This document shows, piece after piece, positions 13,209 through 16,134 of a stretch of 16,134 nucleotides of DNA. Positions within the stretch are counted from its first letter, which is position 1, and each line of letters starts with the position of its first letter. The translations under genes were made by a program, and so were the position numbers. The stretch comes from Paracoccaceae bacterium (GTDB taxonomy: Bacteria > Pseudomonadota > Alphaproteobacteria > Rhodobacterales > Rhodobacteraceae), in the NCBI GenBank assembly GCA_026982255.1, contig JALSHL010000182.1:1-16134 (forward strand), read 5' to 3'. The notes under the pieces were generated by a model. That model saw nothing but the letters and a program-made list of their open reading frames with translations, searched no databases and was not told the origin of the DNA.

Positions 13209-14723
13209 CTATTGTTCGGCTAAAAAGGCCAATATCTCGGAAATACCCTTTATGCACAACATATTCAAGGACTGGCGGTTAGCCTGTCCATCTGACTTGA
13301 CGGCAAGGTTCAGCGCCTCGGCGCATTGTTGCAGATTCGAGGCCCCGATCGAACCACCGACAGATATAAGAGTATGGCTTGCCGAGCGTATCGCCTGCGT
13401 GTCGCCCGCCGCTTCCGCCTCTATCAGGCTCGTCTGCATATCCCGCAGGTCGGTCGTCACCTTATCAAGAAAATCCTCGCGCCCATCCGCACCGATTGTG
13501 CGCATCAGCGTGTCGAAAACCAGATGATCGATTTCCCCGACATCGCCCTGGAATCCCGAGAGCGTATTCGGCATGTCGGGGTCGGATGTAACCTGCGGAA
13601 CTGTCCCGTACATAAATCCGAGTATGGAACGTCCGAGAGCGGCAATCCCCTCGATCGGTTTCGCGATAATTCCGTCGGCACCGGCCTTCTCGATCCGGTC
13701 CCGATGATCGCGCATCACATATGCCGTAAGCGCCACCAGAGGCGTCGCGGACTTCGCATCGTCGCGCCCCCTAATGGCCCGCAGCACCTCCAGCCCCGAT
13801 TTCCGCGGCATCTCGATATCGAGCAACACCACATCAAAAGTGCCCTTCTCGAACTTTTCCAGAGCCTCGACCCCGTCGGAAGCCACCTCGAACCGGGCTC
13901 CCATCGTCTTGAGCATCTGCGTCACGACAAGCTGGTTCGTTACATTGTCCTCGGCCAGCAGAATATTGTAATGGGACAGGTCCGGCAGCGGCTCCTCCCC
14001 CTCGAAACGGGGTGCGCGCTGTTTCTGCCGCACCGGGAAAGTTATCATCACCTCGGCCCCGCCCTCGGGGCGGTTTCTGGCTGAAATCGCCCCGCCCATC
14101 CCCCGCACCAGAGTGCTGACGATATACAGGCCCATGCCGGAACCCGGCTTTTCCGAATCCTCCGGCCGTCCGCGAAACTGGAAAAGCCGTTGTCTGGCCG
14201 TATCGCTGAAACCCGGACCGGAGTCCGCTATCCCGATCCGCAGGGTTTCCCCCTGTGTATAACTGACAGACACCCGCACATCGCCATCGGGCGAAAACTT
14301 GAATGCGTTATCTATCAGGTTATTGATAATCCTGTGGAAGCTCACCTTGTCCGTGGTATCCAGCACCGGCAGATTTTCCGGGACATCTATCGAAAACGCC
14401 GCTCCATTGACCTGTGGAGACCAGATATCCGCCACAAGATTCAACTCGGTTGCAACATTGACGGGTTCGCCGGAGTTTCCCACACCACTCAGATTATCGC
14501 CCAGATCGAATGCCAGATCCATAAGTTCCTGCAGCATCCGCGACGAAGCGCGGGCCCTTGACAGGTTTCCGCGGTCTTTTTCCGACAATGCGGCCCCTTC
14601 CATAAGGTCGAGGCTCCCCAGAACACCCGCAAGCGACGCACGCAAATCGTGGGACAAGAGCGCAAAGTTCCGCTTTGTCTCGTCGATCTGGGTATCGGTT
14701 TCCGGAGTCGTATATTCGTTCAT
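13209..14723 (-). CDS. Soluble hybrid histidine kinase: HisKA-HATPase-REC-Hpt
   Basis: 504 residues with no membrane segment or sensor domain; only about 20 residues precede the kinase core. HisKA: LLSHDLRASLAGVLG with His25. ATPase: N-box NNLIDNAFKF (Asn139), G1 DSGPGF (167-172), G2 GSGMGLYIV (194-202). Receiver about 252-372: E258/D259, acceptor Asp302 (LLDIEMPRKSG), Thr333, Lys355. C-terminal Hpt about 400-500: His450 in SASHTLISVGGS. All four relay residues are intact, so His25-Asp302-His450 and then Asp53 of the adjacent LuxO-like regulator is a complete predicted phosphorelay. Signal input must come from a partner, most simply the membrane kinase encoded upstream. The start at 14723 is chosen as the first ATG close to the kinase core; a GTG at 14801 is possible, and the Shine-Dalgarno sequence is weak (AGCGGA). 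Confidence 0.9.
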   Translation of the reverse strand: MNEYTTPETDTQIDETKRNFALLSHDLRASLAGVLGSLDLMEGAALSEKDRGNLSRARASSRMLQELMDLAFDLGDNLSGVGNSGEPVNVATELNLVADIWSPQVNGAAFSIDVPENLPVLDTTDKVSFHRIINNLIDNAFKFSPDGDVRVSVSYTQGETLRIGIADSGPGFSDTARQRLFQFRGRPEDSEKPGSGMGLYIVSTLVRGMGGAISARNRPEGGAEVMITFPVRQKQRAPRFEGEEPLPDLSHYNILLAEDNVTNQLVVTQMLKTMGARFEVASDGVEALEKFEKGTFDVVLLDIEMPRKSGLEVLRAIRGRDDAKSATPLVALTAYVMRDHRDRIEKAGADGIIAKPIEGIAALGRSILGFMYGTVPQVTSDPDMPNTLSGFQGDVGEIDHLVFDTLMRTIGADGREDFLDKVTTDLRDMQTSLIEAEAAGDTQAIRSASHTLISVGGSIGASNLQQCAEALNLAVKSDGQANRQSLNMLCIKGISEILAFLAEQ

Positions 14724-14792
14724 GATGTCCGCTTCAGTATCCAGTGTCGACCGGCAGGCATCGGAATGCCACCTTCGGTTGTTAATTATGGC

Positions 14793-14821
14793 AGTATACA
14801 CTCCGCAAAGGTAAATTGCAC
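14793..14821 (-). promoter_or_regulatory. Weak candidate sigma-70-type promoter before the hybrid kinase gene
   Basis: On the minus strand GTGCAA (14821-14816) and TATACT (14798-14793, 5 of 6 matches to TATAAT) are separated by 17 bases, in the 106-base gap between the two kinase genes. The -35 is poor. It would allow the hybrid kinase and regulator to be expressed apart from the upstream membrane kinase. Confidence 0.25.
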
Positions 14822-14829
14822 ATTAAAAT

Positions 14830-16134
14830 TCACGCGATCTGCTGATATACAATCTGGCGGAGTTCCTGAAAGTCCAGCGGCAGATCAATAATAAAATCAA
14901 ACGCTTCTGTGTTTATCGGCCTTCCCAGTGCAACAAACAGGGCATTCGGATGCCGGGCAAGGGCATCCCCGAGGTAGTCGCTTTCGCGCGAAATACCCGA
15001 TTCGATCAGAACGATATGCGCCTCGCATGAATCTCCTTCCGGGCAAAACGCGATGTTGTCCCCCTTCAGGGCCGCCCTGCAAATCGCCGCCATCGCCTCG
15101 GTCGAAGCCAGTATCTCTACGTTCAGGGTATGGATATCGAACACCTCGACAGGAATTTGTGCCTCGACCGATATGCGGTTGCCGCCGGGGTTGTGGACAA
15201 GAATGGAGCCTCCCATTTTCTCGATCAGCCCGCGCGCGATCGCCGGCCCCAGCGCATCCGTGGCGAACTTGTCCTCCCCACGCGCTTCCGCCCCGAGTAT
15301 CAGATTCGCGGTCCACTCCCCGCCCTCCGAGGCATACTCGAATGTCAGCGACATCACGAGCCGGTCACCAACGCAGGAAAAACACACATGAATACGCCGT
15401 GTTCCCGCGGTTTCGACAATATATTGCGTCAGATGGCTATAGGCCTGTCGCAACCGCCGGAAATCGGCACGCACCCTGACCGGACAGGCAGAGGCGACCT
15501 CCACATCGAACTCGACCCCCTCTCGACGGGCAATCGGTGAAAACCGGTCACCGACCGCCTTTGCCAGGTGGCGAATCTCGAACGGCTTGGCATCCAGTTG
15601 CAGGTCATCGGCCTGCAGCGCGCTGAAATCCAGAATATCGGCCAGCAATGCCACCATCTGCTGTGCGGATTGCTCGGCCTGCTGGATCAGGTTGCGTTGT
15701 CTGGGCTGTGTTTCGTTCTGCTTGGTAAGAGCCAGAAGCCCCAATACGCCATTCATCGGAGTGCGCAGCTCATGGCTCATCATTGTCAGGAACTGGGACT
15801 TCGCCAAACTGGCCTTTTCGGCAGCGTCCGCCAGTTCCAGGTTCTTCCGCGCCAGCCGCCTGAACTTCAGGCTTTCGCGATTGATATATCCGACCGCAAA
15901 AAGAGCTACTACGGTCGCCAGACCGAACAGGATCAGGGTGCGGTTCACCCCTGCCTCCAGACTCTCGCGGATTTTTCTGTCCCGGGTTTCCTCGCCAAGG
16001 GTGACCTCGCGACTCAATTTCGAAAGGAGCGGGGGGAAATCGTCAAACTGTGCCAGTATACGCGCCGCCTTGGCCGTTTCGCCGTCTTTCAAACCGACGA
16101 TATCCCTGTCCACCTCCTTCATGCGCTCGAACAG
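14830..16134 (-). CDS. Membrane-anchored histidine kinase-like protein with degenerate ATPase and receiver domains (5' end cut by the window)
   Basis: The frame is open to the window end, so the N-terminus is missing. Residue numbers below count from the Met at 16122. Residues 1-60 look helical and probably form the end of a periplasmic sensor region, followed by one membrane helix at 61-80 (RTLILFGLATVVALFAVGYI). A short coiled linker leads to an intact HisKA motif, MMSHELRTPMNGVLG, with His117. The ATPase region keeps the fold outline (RRLRQAYSHLTQYIVE, then ARGLIEKMGGSI). It lacks the N-box Asn residues and the DxGxG G1 box, and the G2 box is degraded to TDALGPAI. The final 100 residues have the length and hydrophobic pattern of a receiver, but Glu374 (HIVLIESG) stands where the Asp should be and the conserved Lys is missing. 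It is probably a pseudokinase, scaffold or phosphatase acting on the hybrid kinase gene product encoded 106 bases downstream. Confidence 0.8.
   Translation of the reverse strand: MFERMKEVDRDIVGLKDGETAKAARILAQFDDFPPLLSKLSREVTLGEETRDRKIRESLEAGVNRTLILFGLATVVALFAVGYINRESLKFRRLARKNLELADAAEKASLAKSQFLTMMSHELRTPMNGVLGLLALTKQNETQPRQRNLIQQAEQSAQQMVALLADILDFSALQADDLQLDAKPFEIRHLAKAVGDRFSPIARREGVEFDVEVASACPVRVRADFRRLRQAYSHLTQYIVETAGTRRIHVCFSCVGDRLVMSLTFEYASEGGEWTANLILGAEARGEDKFATDALGPAIARGLIEKMGGSILVHNPGGNRISVEAQIPVEVFDIHTLNVEILASTEAMAAICRAALKGDNIAFCPEGDSCEAHIVLIESGISRESDYLGDALARHPNALFVALGRPINTEAFDFIIDLPLDFQELRQIVYQQIA

Noticed and set aside
14723..14801. Longer GTG-started version of the hybrid kinase (530 residues)
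   Set aside because: The extra 26 residues have no domain character and the GGAG-like sequence is too close to the GTG. The ATG at 14723 is preferred, though not proven.
1..16134. tRNA genes, CRISPR arrays, insertion sequences, phage or defence genes
   Set aside because: None seen. No regular repeat-spacer pattern, transposase motif or cloverleaf was found, and base composition looks uniform.

Overview
The window looks like chromosomal DNA of an alphaproteobacterium, most probably from the Rhodobacterales/Roseobacter side. This rests on the moderately high G+C, the compact gene packing, an adenosine-deaminase-like protein and a PilP-domain protein of the kinds I associate with that order, and the pairing of a CoA-binding protein with a homocysteine synthase. 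It is an inference from gene content, not from a marker gene. There are 12 protein genes, two of them cut by the window edges. I found no tRNA, rRNA, CRISPR array, insertion sequence or phage gene. No gene-free stretch exceeds about 255 bases.

Layout. (1) Bases 1-2836, plus strand: the end of a YccU-type CoA-binding protein, a MetY-type O-acetylhomoserine sulfhydrylase, and an exported serine beta-lactamase-family hydrolase, closely spaced and perhaps one transcript. (2) 2980-4971, plus: a large membrane protein whose N-terminus resembles PilM/GspL and whose C-terminus resembles PilP/GspC, joined by a long proline-rich linker. (3) 4968-6347, minus: an MgtE magnesium channel, convergent with the previous gene; the two stop codons share the palindrome TTAA. 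(4) 6603-8491, plus: an NCS2 purine permease and uraD (OHCU decarboxylase), a urate/xanthine uptake and breakdown pair. The permease leader can fold into a hairpin with an internal bulge that hides the ribosome binding site; it is a candidate xanthine-I (NMT1-type) riboswitch. (5) 8492-11716, minus: cdd-deoB-add-upp, a tightly coupled nucleoside salvage operon. (6) 11778 to the window end, minus: three signalling genes.

The signalling block is the most interesting part. Transcribed from the right, it encodes a membrane-anchored histidine kinase (5' end outside the window) that keeps the phospho-acceptor His but has lost its recognisable ATP-binding boxes and ends in a receiver-like domain without the usual Asp. 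Next is a soluble hybrid kinase with intact HisKA, ATPase, receiver and Hpt domains but no sensor domain. Last is a LuxO-like sigma-54 activator (REC-AAA+-Fis HTH). The simplest model is that the degenerate membrane protein senses a signal and controls the soluble kinase, which passes phosphate His-Asp-His-Asp to the activator. The topology resembles the Vibrio LuxQ-LuxU-LuxO relay, with the roles divided differently among the proteins.

Both purine uptake (permease, uraD) and nucleoside salvage (cdd, deoB, add, upp) lie in the middle of the window, so bases 6500-11700 form a nucleobase metabolism neighbourhood made of two convergent transcripts whose stop codons abut at 8491/8492.
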